A DNA stretch of 64,000 nt from Psettodes erumei (Eukaryota > Chordata > Actinopteri > Pleuronectiformes > Psettodidae). Below, one piece after another: positions 1 through 12,945 of this stretch (position 1 is the first letter of the stretch; each line of letters opens with the position of its first letter). The translations under genes and the position numbers were made by a program. The notes below the pieces were generated by a model. It was not told where the DNA came from and made no database searches. It saw nothing but the letters and a program-made list of their open reading frames with translations. The stretch is from contig JAFBJZ010000901.1 of NCBI GenBank assembly GCA_016785225.1, positions 1,922,001 to 1,986,000 of the forward strand. Direction: 5' to 3'.

Positions 1-180
1 CGAAGCCGCCTCTGACGTGACATGACGGGTTGTCCTGCCCCCCTCTCAACCGGTCTGCGCAGAGTGGGAGGGGACGGAGCTGTCCGGGGGTGGAGGTGGA
101 CGGGGGGGTGCAATAATCAGCTTGTTGTTCACCACTACAGGTATAAATATGACGTAATTGACTCAGCATAGGCTACTATA
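1..180. promoter_or_regulatory. GC-rich edge with promoter-like motifs
   Basis: The first 120 bases are clearly more GC- and CpG-rich than the following 15 kb. A TATA-like TATAAATA lies at 142-149, a CRE-like TGACGTAA at 150-157 and an AP-1 type TGACTCA at 159-165, all within 25 bases. This could be the edge of a promoter or first exon of a gene lying to the left, but no ORF, splice site or known exon supports that. The motifs are short and could occur by chance. Confidence 0.2.
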
Positions 181-3100
181 TAGTTTCTTGTCAGCTGACT
201 TTGGTCAGGGGCTTGTGCATTTTTATTAAGAACTGCCCCTCAGAAAAAAACAGTACTGGGGAATGCTAACATTTGCAAATTAGCACACAAAGTGGCACTG
301 AGGCTGATGGGAATTACATTAGTTTTGCAGGTACTTGCTCGCAAACCAAAGTATTGAACAAAGTGAAATTTGACCTGCTGAAGGTGCTGGTGGAGGAAAA
401 GTCAGGGGATCAGCAAAAGCATTTACTCTTGAAGAGGACATGAGTGTGTGCAGCCCACTAATTTTCCTGGCAATCCACCCGACAGTTGTTGAGACATTTC
501 ACTAAGAATATTCCAAGAAACCGACGTTGCCTCCTACAGAGCCACTAGCTGGTACCTAGTGAACTGAAATGAAAATAGATGGGAGCTGACAGTGCTGGCC
601 TTTACCTCCTTTGAGGATAATCTGGACATCAATTTAAGATTAAAGCCCATCAATAAGTCACTGGTTGGAATTTTGAGCAAAGAAGCAGTAAGGCCTGCGT
701 ATCATCTTCAACAATGAAGGTGCTGTGCTGAAGTTTGGATGCCTCACTGGCAGAAAAAGACCTCTCCCATTTGTTAGTGGATATCCCAGTATCCCTCTCT
801 GCCCCTCTTCTTGATTCTTTAATTTCCCCAGCCGATTGCAGAGTAAGTCCCTGAGCTCAAGTACAGTTTTTCTACAGCAGAGGGAATGATCTCATAGACA
901 TTCCTGGGAATCCATTTTTCAGACAACTGCAGGCGTGTGGAGCTCTGTCTGAAGATCTGACTCAGTCTGAGTCAGACGCTTATCCGTCCCGGTTACTGTC
1001 TCAAAAAAGTGGCACAGATGTCAACGCAGCTGGATCTAAACATCAGGTGTTGTGAGTGACAACGTTTTCTTGTGTCTTGCTTAAACTTTGCACAATGAGC
1101 TGCTGTGATGTAACAACGGAAAACAGTTGCACACGGTAATAATTTGAGCTGAGAGATTGTTTCAACAGAAGAAAACAAACAAGAGAAGAGAAAACACATG
1201 TGAAATGACTTCTCTCCAAAGGTGATGAGGTGAAGTCAGATCAATTCAATATACACACATGCACTGAAACCTCCACTCAGCACTTTGGTTTCACACACAA
1301 ATGAATTGACAAATAATCAATCATATGATGACACAATGATCATATGTTCATTTTCAATTGTTAAGACGTAGTGGTAGGGGGAGAACCACGTTCCTGTCCT
1401 CCAATGATTTTATGATAAAATTTTCCATGCAAACAAAGCCAATAAGCATATTTCAGCAAGGGTCACCAAGTAGTATTTACAGACTGCTCCTCTACTTGTT
1501 ATCAAGGAGGGTACATCAAAGGATGACTAACCAAAGAACAAGAAAGGATGAGAGGCTGTAGTCTGCACTGGAGATTTATGGAACAGATGAACAGGCTGAC
1601 ATTTCGGATATGTATCATCTTCAAAGATCTGCTGCCAATAAATCTGAGTCAAACTACAGAGAGCTCCATTCTCTCTTTACTTAGTCTCTCAACGGTCATC
1701 ATTCAACATACCCCTGGCAGTATTGAAGAAATCCTTTTAGATTCCTACAAATCTATTTACGTTCTGATTTTGCCTCTGTGTTATGTAGCCAGGGAGAACC
1801 TGCAGGGGAGCAGGTAAGACAAGCAATGTCGTAATCATGAGCTGTCTGCCTCCGTCTGGATTACCTCTGCTGTGAGAGAGGATGATATCATCGAAGCTGT
1901 TGCTCAAACAATGATTCCTCAGCATCTTTGCTGGTAGTAAATAGAGTCTGATAATTACTAATGTTGTCAAGCTATACCGTGATCTCAAATAAATTTATTC
2001 TCATGAGCTGAACAAGATTTTTACTGAGGGAAATGTGTCCATAATAGAATACCTTGGGTTTTAAACATTTTTCATTGGTCCAAAGGACTTTAAAGCCTTT
2101 CAACACAATATTGCGCAAGAGTTTATCCTAACTGATGCACACCCATAACCAAATTCAATATTTAGTACATGGCTGAAAGGAATATAGCAAAATCCAGATG
2201 AACGCTTGGTGCCAAAATGGGCTGGGGTTTGTTTGAAAGTTAGGGTTAGTATGACAATGCCATGATTTTTTTTTTTAAAGGAATTTTCTTCTTTTTGGCT
2301 CCAGCAGGTTGTCATTTTCACATGGTTAGTGCCTTCAGGAGACAAAAACAGAGCCAACATTAGAGCAGAGATTGGGATTTGTTTCATTAGGTGGCCAGAC
2401 TCCAATATAAAATCTGCTATTGCTACATGTCTGACAGATGTGTGGGAATCAAGGCAAGGGCTTGCTAACATGTTCCTCTCATAAAGCTAATAATATCTCA
2501 TTGTCGGGGACAATTTCTTGTGGTGCACTCAGATCACATATCTAGCAGCAGCAGCAGATGCATTGTTGCTCCTGATTGGTAAGAGCTCTGCTGCATTATC
2601 AGAAAACACGGCTTATTTAGTTTGTTTTCCTGCTCACACAACAGTTGCTATCTTTATGTCCCCCCGCACTTAAAATGGTTAACTCCTCGGCATGACAAAG
2701 GCGGGAAACAGTGGTGCCACTTAGCTGTGTTGTGCCTGGAGCATCCCATGGGGGAGAAAATAGTTTTAGGGAAATCGGAAATCGTGAAGCTTAATTTACA
2801 TGGTTGCAATATTGCTGAGTCAGAAATGAAGAACAGATGATTTCGTAGCATAAAAGCATCATGGGCCCAGTGCTCTTTCACAAGAACGCTGCAGACACAC
2901 ATATACCATCAGCAAGTTAAATATGATTGTCAATAATGACAGTTGAGCCTGGGGGAAATACTAATCTTTATCTGAATGTTTTTGTATATTAGTGTATAAA
3001 TATTGAGTACTGTGGCTTCAGTACATATCAGAGTAGAAGCAAGAATAAATGTACTCAAATTTATTCATTTCACACAGGCTATCAGTCATTTTCAGATCGG

Positions 3101-3745
3101 TGTAATTGCTTCATAATGGCTGTGGTTTTTGTTTGCCAAGCTGGTGAGAAAATTGTTTAAAGAATAACGCTCAAACTTCACACAGCAATCCATCTTCGGC
3201 AGACGTGTAATTGAAGGACTGTTTCCTGGCCACACTCACAGACACAGGCACACACACAAACCAGATGCTAGCAATGAATATTTAATGTGGTGCTGCAGCC
3301 TTTTTAATGCAGTGCTTGCTATTAATCTTAACAAAGAAGTTCATTTCAACCCAACCCATTATCTTTCACTAAACCTGACCCAGTCATGTTTCTGCCTACA
3401 CTTAACCAAACCTTAAACATAGCATTGTCACTTCATGTAACTGATTTATTTTTCCAACAGCGGGATGTCACATTTTTAGAAGCTTCTGCTGATAGGGGCA
3501 TCATGGACATGGAACAATATGGTGTTTTGTACTTTATTTTGAAAGATGTAACCTTCTTTATAGACAGTCAGTCCTAACCCAATACTTACTGACAGAGACA
3601 GTTTGCATGTCACAGTGTACAGCTTAATACTCCTTAAATTCATCTTGAGAGGCAGTTTTGATCACATTTTATGCCAAAATGTGGCTTCAACTGTAAGGAA
3701 ACTGTGACTTTTTCCATCTTTTCTCACATCTGTCCCTCCCTTTCT

Positions 3746-3749
<4 letters not shown>

Positions 3750-3826
<77 letters not shown>
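3750..3826. repeat. Compound (CA)n-(TC)n microsatellite
   Basis: About 15 CA units run directly into about 22 TC units, with one short interruption at the far end. The first half alternates purine and pyrimidine (Z-DNA prone); the second half is a pure homopyrimidine run (H-DNA prone). Confidence 0.95.
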
Positions 3827-3833
<7 letters not shown>

Positions 3834-6800
3834 AATTCCCTCTCACATACAGTGAGTTTCTAATTAAACTCACTGGGATGAATCATCAAAACCATTTCCA
3901 CCAAACCATCCACAAAAACCTCACTGAGCTGCAGATAATTCCTCTCCAGTGTCACAAACAGAAATCCAACACACCCCCCAAGCCTCCTCATTATACCTGA
4001 TGCTGTGGATAAAGATTAAAACCAGTGCTCGGGCACTGCTTACAATCCATGTGAGAGGAACAACATCATTGAACAGGCCCACAGCCGCAGGAGTGACGAG
4101 AGTGGCTGGTTAAACAACAGTATGTTAGACTTATGGGTGTCATTTCGTGGAATATATTTGCCAGGAGCTGCTTAAGCCACAACAGTGAGTCACAATAATG
4201 GTTAATGGTTTTGTGATAGTTCCAGGTTTGCACAAGAACATCCAACATTTTTTGTGAGTGGCTAAAAGTTGTTTGGTCTGGTTGGGTCTGAATGTAACAG
4301 AACACATAGCAAAGAAACTCTACTATAATCAAAAATATTAGATCAGTCAGAGTTTTAAAAAAAGTGTGTTAATGCAACCAGCCCCAGACTAGATATGTCT
4401 GAATAACTGACCTGAGTATAGATCTTAGTAGTATTGAAATGATATTGTGGTAACAAACTACCCGCACACTTAAAGTTTTATCCCCATGACAATTAATTGA
4501 TTACAGTTGTGGTTCCATGTGGAAGAAGGCCTGTCTGAGGAACAAAGAGTCAAAGAGAGCACTGGTTCACATTGTCGCTACAGAATGAAAGCGATTAAAT
4601 TAATACCAGGAACAGGAACCCCTGCTCCAGGCCTTGAGTTTGGCTTTGGAATCATCTGATATTGATTCAAATCTAATTTAATCATTACTAAATGGCCTCA
4701 CACACAGATATTACACCAGGTCAGCGCTGTGACAGTGCATTCTCTGTACTTCTGGATGTTTCTGGGACACAAATGTTTTACACGTGCACTCGTGCCAGCT
4801 GTTGACAACTGAGTTCAGCTCATCCGCTGCTTTGTTTTTATTTACAGTTGATGTGCAGTAACAGAGAGTTGAAGTCAACACCAGTAATGTCAGCCAGCAG
4901 GCCTGCCTCTGTGCCTGCTGGTCAGTCTCATGGCAGTCTGATAGTATAAACTGAACCACATGCATCGCTGTTGCAGCTTACATATGGATGAATCAGTGCT
5001 GCTAATAGTTCTATGCTTCTACTTTTATGACTTGTTCACACCCAAACACCCAACAACGAAAAGAAGTTTTATTTTTAAAAGATTCAGGAGTCAGCAGTCT
5101 CAGTCTCCAACCTGTTATTTGTGGTTTAATTTCAGTGTGTGTGTAGGTTTAGGTTGTATGCATGTGTTTTTCTTTTGTCAGCTTGGTCCTCAGGGTTAGC
5201 TTAACAGGAAAACTGTAACTTGTGCAAGATGTTTATTTGTAGCCTATAGTGTTCCAAAATTGAAACACCATCGATAAACCTGTAGAAAAGAAAGCAAATG
5301 ACTCTATGGCATTTTCCAGTGTTGCAAGGACCAGTCAATCACAGTTCCACTTGAAGCCTCGGAGGAATCAAACCACTCTCTCCACTGCTAGATATCACCA
5401 GGGCTAACTGGAAAAATATGCTACTACTCTGCTATGCTGCTACTTTCACTTAAAGGATCCCTTGCACCAATGCATACTGTATCTGTGTTATTGCATGAGT
5501 TATTTGACAGAAGCTTTGCAATCCCTGGTGCTAAATAAGGGATTTAACAAGCTCAAAGCTCTGTGATCCCTGTGTCTGTTAATTGTGGTTTGTAATTGGA
5601 AACTTATTTGTTGGTTGTGGGAATGTCACAAAGTGTACTCCGAGGCGTCGTACTGTAAACCAGGGATTCTTGATCTTGAGCCTTGTAACTTGCAAAGTGA
5701 ATTCCAAATAAGCACACAGCACTGGATAGGGTTCACCTCAAATAAAGGAAATAAACCATACAAAAGGTTTTGGGTTTGTTTTTAGTGTGAAAAACAAATG
5801 TGTTCCCTGCAGCATTTTTTCTCGAAACCACAACTGTTTCACTTCACCTGGCTTCAAAGGATGAGCACAAACCACCAAACATTACTGTCTTTGACTCTGA
5901 AGCCTCACACGAGGAACAGGTGTTGTGAAGCAGTGCTAAAAGATTCCACACCTCTTAAGCCTGGGGGGTGTCCCCGATCAGCCATACAAGGCAGAAACTG
6001 AAGTACCCAAAACTGAAATGAACTGCTAATCCTTCTAATCCTCTGCTAAGTGATAAGTCCGAAATTCTTTAATTCATTCAAGACAAGGTCTAAGAGCCAC
6101 AGGGGTCTCTGGAGTTCACTGAGTCACAGGACAGTAAAAAAAATTCTATTTGATTTACATGATTTAAGTTTTGCCCAGGTGTTCTCGACTATACAGAATG
6201 GATCAACAATAAAAACCCTTGTCTTAAGATTGACCCATTGCAAAATGGATAAAGATCCTCTCCAGACATGCTATCAATTATAAATTGTGAAATAATCTTA
6301 TCCAGAAGTTAAGTGATGGACAATAGCTCCTCCTTCAGCTGAAAGGTTTATGTGTCTTGAAGTCTTCAAGTTTTCACCTCACACTTGAACTGAGATTTAA
6401 GATGAGCTTTTGGTGTCGAACCCTGTGTATGTCATTGTGCAACAGTGAAGGACCAACACCCAAATGAAGAAACAATCATCAAAACACACTTACAAGCAGT
6501 CGAGCCAGCAGTAACATTTTGAAATCTGGTACATCGCTCATCAGAAGTGTGACATGAGTCCGGCTTCCTGAGAACTGAATAATCCTGCCTCTTTTAAAGT
6601 AATTTGAGCTGAACTACCTCTTTAATGCTTCATTTATATTTATATTCAATTATGTTTCAATTCATTTAATCACCACTAAGTTCTGTTTGATTTTTATAGT
6701 TTCATGGCCAGCTCAGAAAAACTTCAATTTGATATGACTCAGTACATGCTACAGTATCATTACGACACTGGTATAGCTCAAACCACTAAAGAACGCACAA

Positions 6801-8311
6801 CCTGCATTTAAAATACACATGTAATACAATGCAGGACACCAGCACAGAGAGTTTTGAACAAGTCTGGTCCTGAATTTGACACAAGCAATTAAAAAGGAAG
6901 ACTTAACAACAAGACCAGGAGGGAGGAGCGAGTCTTTCACAAGGAGAGTTCGACAGGGCAAGGAGGGGTTTGTGTGTCCTTGAGGGACTAGACATAGCTG
7001 CAATAAGTTACAGCAATTCCTGCTCAAAGACAAAGTCAAGATAGTTTAGTCCTGTCAGGATGATTTCCAGGATTTAGGCCCAACTCATGTACAAAGTGTT
7101 TTCTGTATCATCCCAAAAATGTAAACACACAACTGTCTTTTAGTGTAAAATGTGAATCTTCAAAATTAAAATAAACCATGCTCATATTTGGTTTAGAAAC
7201 CTGGATGAAGTCTTTGGGAGTGTAATATGTGGCTTGGAACCCAGTCTGTAACTGAACGTAACCTTTTTTGGGGCCTGTGGTGGAAACCGGGCTGAAGTGC
7301 GATCATTTCCCGCAGGACTCCTAAATAACTCTGACTTTAACGTACGCGGCGCAGCCAACAGTAAGTTTAGCTGGGGGAAAGTGTCCACGTCGTAAGATCA
7401 CAGTGTTCCTCTCTGAGGAATTGCTGGAACATGGGATGAATTACAGCTACCGGTCAGCAGCTGTTTAACACCCCTTGCCCCCCACCCCCATCAGCACACA
7501 CACACCACACGCCAGCAGGCCAATTAAAAAACACCAAGGGACTCCTTGTTTACATAGAGCACAATGTTAGAGTTAAGATTTGGCTTGCTGTTAAGAATTT
7601 CCCCAATTCAAACATGAAAAAGAAAGTATGTGGGATGCACAGAAGAAAACAAATTTTGAACCTGGAAAAGTTCATGTAAATATGATTGCATAAACATTAT
7701 TACGGATTCTGTTTCTACACCCCCTCTACTGTTTCTCCATTCATCCTTTGTCTTAGGTCTAACGCTGTACAGGAATGTCAAACAGCACTTGTGAGAAAGC
7801 AACATTAAAGAGGCCACCAAACACACAGCACACACACACAGGAAATTACCTGGCGTCTGGCTTTTGTTTCATTTTATTTCTTGAAAACTTGTTTACCTGC
7901 CTTCCTCTTTCTGTGCTTGAGTAAAACCATCAGCTGAACTAAACCAGCCCCAGCAGCAGAACAGACAGTTACACTCCAGTGGCTTCACCAATAATGCCAA
8001 AGAATGTCGTACACATCTTTCAGTGGAATCACTGATAAGATACGGATAAGATATTAATGTTTGTAGGAATGACAAATGAGTATCTGTTGGACACAATTCG
8101 ACATCTCATCTTCATTTTGTCTGAGTTTTCCTAAAATTGATTTATTTTCTATAATTAAGCAGTCTGGAACCTTCCTTTCATGTTGTGTGATGGATATTAT
8201 TAAAACCATGAACACACAAGTGTCCAAATACGATTAAAACAGATTTCCTTTTTTTCACTTTTACCAGCTGTGAGGTCATGTGTCACATCAGCGATTCACT
8301 TAAAGGCATCA

Positions 8312-8338
<27 letters not shown>
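8312..8338. repeat. (GT)n microsatellite
   Basis: About 13 GT units followed by GGTGCATGCATGCA, so the alternating purine-pyrimidine run continues past the repeat. Confidence 0.9.
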
Positions 8339-8342
<4 letters not shown>

Positions 8343-9036
8343 CATGCATGCACTGTTTGGATGAACATGGCTTAGTATTTCTGAAACAACCCTGAAGAAT
8401 TTCTCAGAACCTGGTTACAGCCTTCAGGAGCTTTCGGTGGCTTTCAGGGGGACTAAACGAGGGGAGAGTTTAACCTCCTTTGCATAATAACTTCCAGACT
8501 ATGGCGTGTCACTCCCCTTCTATGCTGCATACCCCTGTCAGGGTCCATCACCGAGTTAATCCCAAAGTAAAACCAAGTTGTTTTTCAAGGCATGGTATGA
8601 TTTATATTTCAGTCAAGGCTAATCTGTACACAACTTGAGTTGGTACTATTTGCCTATAAAGTGGGTCAACAAAACAGAATGTTCACCGTTTTAAAAGATG
8701 AGTAAAGATTTGATTGAGGTCAGAGTTATGGAAGTAAAATAAGGTTGTGATTGTTTAAAATATATGAGCATCTGAATACTTTTTGCTGTAATTCTAATGA
8801 GATATTATATATCTTGATTACCTTAATTTAAGGATCTATCATGACAAAAAAAAAATTCAATTTACAAATGTAGATTTTAGGTTGTAATAAAAATAACTAA
8901 GCTCACATTGCTGAACTCGAAATTGTTGTTACAAATTCAAGAAAACCAAGAGGGAAATTCAGTCATATGGTCCAAGAAATAGAGGTCCAGATCAGCTGCT
9001 GAAAACTCCATGTTTAAATTTTTGGAAATTGTGAGA

Positions 9037-9082
9037 CCCCCCCCCCAAAAAAAATAAATAAATAAATAAATAAATAAATAAA
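9037..9082. repeat. C-tract plus (AAAT)n microsatellite
   Basis: A ten-base C run, an A run, then about seven AAAT units. No flanking element is evident; it may be the decayed A-rich tail of a retroposon. Confidence 0.85.
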
Positions 9083-12000
9083 TTAAAAAAGGAACTTTTT
9101 TTTGTCACTGTAAAACTTGAGAAGACAAATTCAAACCATATGAATTGAGACAGATGGTTTCCGAATCAAACTATTTTAATCCTATTAATTTCAGTTTCAG
9201 TGTCAAGCATTTATTAGAGGTGAATTTCATAACTGGGTATTGAGTTGCTTTTAAAAATATAATTATTTTGGCTTTGTTTTGTTTCTTTTTCCATACACAG
9301 TTTTCAGGGTTTGTTTCCTTCTGGCTGAGTGTGTCAGTCATTGTCAACAGTTAAAATAGGTCAGTGGTGTTTGGGGTTTTGTGGTAGATCTACACCTGCC
9401 AAAGCATGACGACAGCTTCCGTGGAGATTAAATTTCTCAAATTTAGGTCAACTCTAGTCCATTCAAAAAAATAAATAAAGGGGGTTATCTCAAAACTCCT
9501 TCATACACACAACAAGGACAGAAATAGTGTAAGATCTCAAAAAGTCCACATCGGCATGACATGGAAATACGTCAGAAACTCTTCAGTGGCTGAACTTAAA
9601 CAATCGGGCAACTGTAGACCATTACAGCTACTAACCCAGCTTCTTCTGAGACACAGTCATGTATAGCTGCTCCCGGTACCTTGAAGACCTAATTCACTTA
9701 CCCACGCACTAATGTTTGCCATTTGTTTTCTGGTTGTTGTTTTTTTTTTTTTTTTTCAGCTACTTAGCTAAATGGTTCTACTGATGTCAGTGACATCATG
9801 TCTAGTCTGGATATGTTTAAAATCTTTGCCAGAGGTGAGAGGGGGATACAAAATCAAAACCACAGATAGTCATGATGTTTCAGTTTTGTTTTAAATAGGT
9901 TTCAGCTCTACAAATTCTAGAAAAACAGAAAGTCCCTAGAATTTTACTAACTGGATCTACAGTGCTGTCATATCTGATTGGCATGGTCTTCAGAGTTTTA
10001 CTTTTCCTTTCTCTTTCGGCCCGCCTCTGTCCATGTCGTTCTCACAGGGTTTGGCCTCTCTTCCTTTAACAGACTGCGGTTTTGACATGCATGCAGTTTT
10101 TGGTCTCAAGTGTTCAGTATGAAGGGCCTGCACTCGCTCCATCTGTCTGTCTATCTGAGTTCCTCTTTTAAAGATTGCCATCCTCTCTTGGCTCCTTGAT
10201 TGCTCTAGCACATGTCTGTGGGAGTGTGTTTTTCTATGCCTCCCCGTGCTGTAACCAGTCAGCTACCCTTTCCAAATGAGAACAAAGTGCTCTGGCTGTC
10301 GATGTAATTTGACAGCCAGCAGCAGTACTGCAAAACCAGGGTCAGGCAAAGCTATGTTTTTGTGGATTTGGTGGGTTCATCATTTATAAAACAGCAATAA
10401 TTTGACCTGTGTCCTGACTGGGAACCTTTTTGAGCGCCAAGCTTTGAGTCAGGTTTAGCTGCGTAGTGCTAAATCACACATATGCTCTCATAGGACTTCA
10501 TAGTCCCCAGTACAAAAGTTGTACAATGTGGCAAAACAAAAATTAAAAAATAAACTGGATCAACACAGTAATAATGCCTGGATAAAACACTGAGTCTGAA
10601 TCAAGGCAACAGAGCTGACTGGGTCATGCAGCCACCATCTATCCCTCACCAGTCAGGGAAGAGGGGAAGTAAAGGACTTGGCTGGCTAGTGTCTGCTAAT
10701 CTGCCTTTCTCATTCGCATCTTTTATTGCTGTGGGAACTACTGAAACAGCAGACAGGAGGGAGGTTTCCAGTCCTTGTGCGGTTATGAAGTCCACTTTCA
10801 CCATGGCTCTCCAGACCAGGAGTCGCTCTCTCTTTGGAGACACAACCTCTTGGTTCACGTCTTTAAATGGTCTTGTGTTTGGCTGCTTGGCTGGTCTTTG
10901 CCTTGACACACGACTGTCTTGTTTGTGTTTTAAACCAAATTGGGATCAGTTCTTGAAAAGATGTGTGAGTTGGTTTCATTGTCATATAAGATCATAATAC
11001 ATGATGAATAGGTGGAGGTGATCCTGGACAGAGACTTGATTGAAGTTAATGGTTTAAATTTAGGTCATTTAAATCTACTTAAATTTCAGTCCTTAATTAA
11101 GCGATTCATTGTTTGAACTAAACAATATCAGAAAACTGTCAAAAATGCACCCCGAAAATATTGTCACATGCTACAAAACCAGCTTTATTTATCTTTTAAC
11201 CCATAAAATGTGTTAATTGTAGCCATGAGCCAAAGACTACATGAATACACAAGCCTGTATACACATGCTTGTATTGTGCTCACAGCACATGCATCATTTA
11301 AGAACAGCTCTCTGTTTTCCCCAAATGCAAACTCAAAGATGGCCATGTTTCTTGCAGTTCTCCTGTGTGTATGCATATTAACACACATTTGCCTCTTTGC
11401 ATTTTTGTTTCATTATCATGTAAGGCTCACTTTATGATCATCATCAAGTGAAGATACATTACAATCTCAGGTTCAGCCTGGTTAGTCAGGGACAAGACCT
11501 CATCCACGAGCCCTTCCTTCTGTATTTCACAACCGTAAAAAGGCCGTGACCTGTTTGTGCATTTGCTCGCGCTGCCTGTTTTTTTCCCTAGAAAGAGCTG
11601 TGTCAATATTGGTGAAGCCGTAACTCACTGATATGTTGCATTGTTAGATGCATGCTTTGGTGACAGAGGCCTTTAGTCAAATGAGACATGTGCAAACAGT
11701 AACACTTCCGCACTCTCACAAACACATGTAGTTACTAGCTTGTGCACACGATAAAAAGAGGGGAAAGGCTGAGATGAAAAGAAACACATGTGAAGGGCAT
11801 GTACTCAAAATTATACAAAAATTCATCATCAACAATGCCACCAATGGGAGGGGGTAGTCTAAAAAGTCAGGATTAACTCTGAATAATAACTTTTTTCCTT
11901 GATTATTTGTTTTAGTTTTAATTTTTAGCATTAATTTCCATACTGTTCTCCAATTTTATGATGGACATTTCAGTGTCACTTTTTAAAATCTTAATCCATG

Positions 12001-12203
12001 AAGATTCTTTTTTTTAAATATGCGTCAGTTATTTTATTTTATTTTATTAATGTTTTTAATCAATAATTGGCTACAAGTTTGAAGCTTTTTGATTTGCATC
12101 ATTCTCAGACATGGTGACTCAGTGTGTTAACAGTGCACACACATGCAAGCCCCACCCAGAAAGGTGGAGGTTAAACCAAGATTAAATTGCTGATGATTAA
12201 ATT

Positions 12204-12337
12204 GTAAGTGAATGTGAGTGTGAATGGTTATTTGTCAGTTTGTGTCAGCCCCATGACGGACTGTATAGGGTGTATACTCACCCAGATGAGTACCCCCCAG
12301 CCATCTCAAACAAGTGGGTATGGAAAATGGATGGATG
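12204..12337 (+). repeat. Degraded teleost LINE/SINE 3' tail
   Basis: The block opens with GTGAATGTGAGTGTGAATGG-like sequence, passes through a TGTCAGCCCCATGACGGACTG-like middle and a GGGTGTATACTC segment, and ends in GGAAAATGGATGGATG. That order matches the 3' tail shared by many fish LINEs and their SINEs as I remember it, with several deletions relative to the usual form. The family cannot be named without a repeat library. Confidence 0.6.
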
Positions 12338-12628
12338 CACATGCTTGTCAGTGAAGTCGATAATAACACACCAATTGGACTGACTTTGCAATGCATTCCT
12401 GTGATTTCTAAGGTGTCTGGTGTCAAAGCCACCCATTCAGGACTCAAAGCTCCCTAAAACAAATGTGAGGGATTACTTCCAAACAGTATTTGACATCAGC
12501 ACGGTGGGAACAACACTTTGTCTACTTCTATCCCAAGGGGGCTCATTTGGCCTGTGCTGACAGACAGCTCATGTAACCCAATCCTCAGGTACCACTGCCC
12601 TGAGTCATTACTTGGCACACAGACATAA

Positions 12629-12646
12629 ACACACACACACACACAC
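12629..12646. repeat. Short (CA)n microsatellite
   Basis: Nine CA units, followed a few bases later by a short GA run. Confidence 0.85.
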
Positions 12647-12890
12647 AGTAAGAGAGAGAGACCACAAGAAAATGTGCCATGTGTGCTTCACAAAAATGTT
12701 AATGCTTTATTTGAATCCACCAATGGTTTAGGGAGATCTTAGGATGGAATGGAAAGCTGTGTCTTCACCTGACACAACAGACTCACACTCATTGGAACGC
12801 TCCCCCTCACCCAGCAGACTGGGTGATGTCCCCTTTGGTGATTTTCATGTCTTTTTCTGCCTCATTACCAGGTTGGAGTCACTGGACCAG

Positions 12891-12892
<2 letters not shown>

Positions 12893-12943
<51 letters not shown>
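12893..12943. repeat. (CA)n microsatellite
   Basis: About 25 uninterrupted CA units. Open frames crossing it on both strands translate to Thr-His or Cys-Val runs and are artefacts. Confidence 0.95.

Positions 12944-12945
<2 letters not shown>

Noticed and set aside
3340..3600. CTAAACCTGACCCAG... and CTTAACCAAACCTTAAAC segment
   Set aside because: Similar to CCTAACC-rich fish repeats, but too diverged to assign; not telomeric, since there is no regular TTAGGG array.
7182..7388. CpG-containing block with GTTTCCACCACAGG-like sequence on the minus strand
   Set aside because: It resembles a common teleost nonautonomous DNA transposon theme, but I could match only short pieces and saw no inverted termini, so it is not claimed.
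10626..10997. 123-codon open frame with an overlapping antisense frame
   Set aside because: Both strands open over the same 260 bases with no family resemblance; no splice sites bound it.
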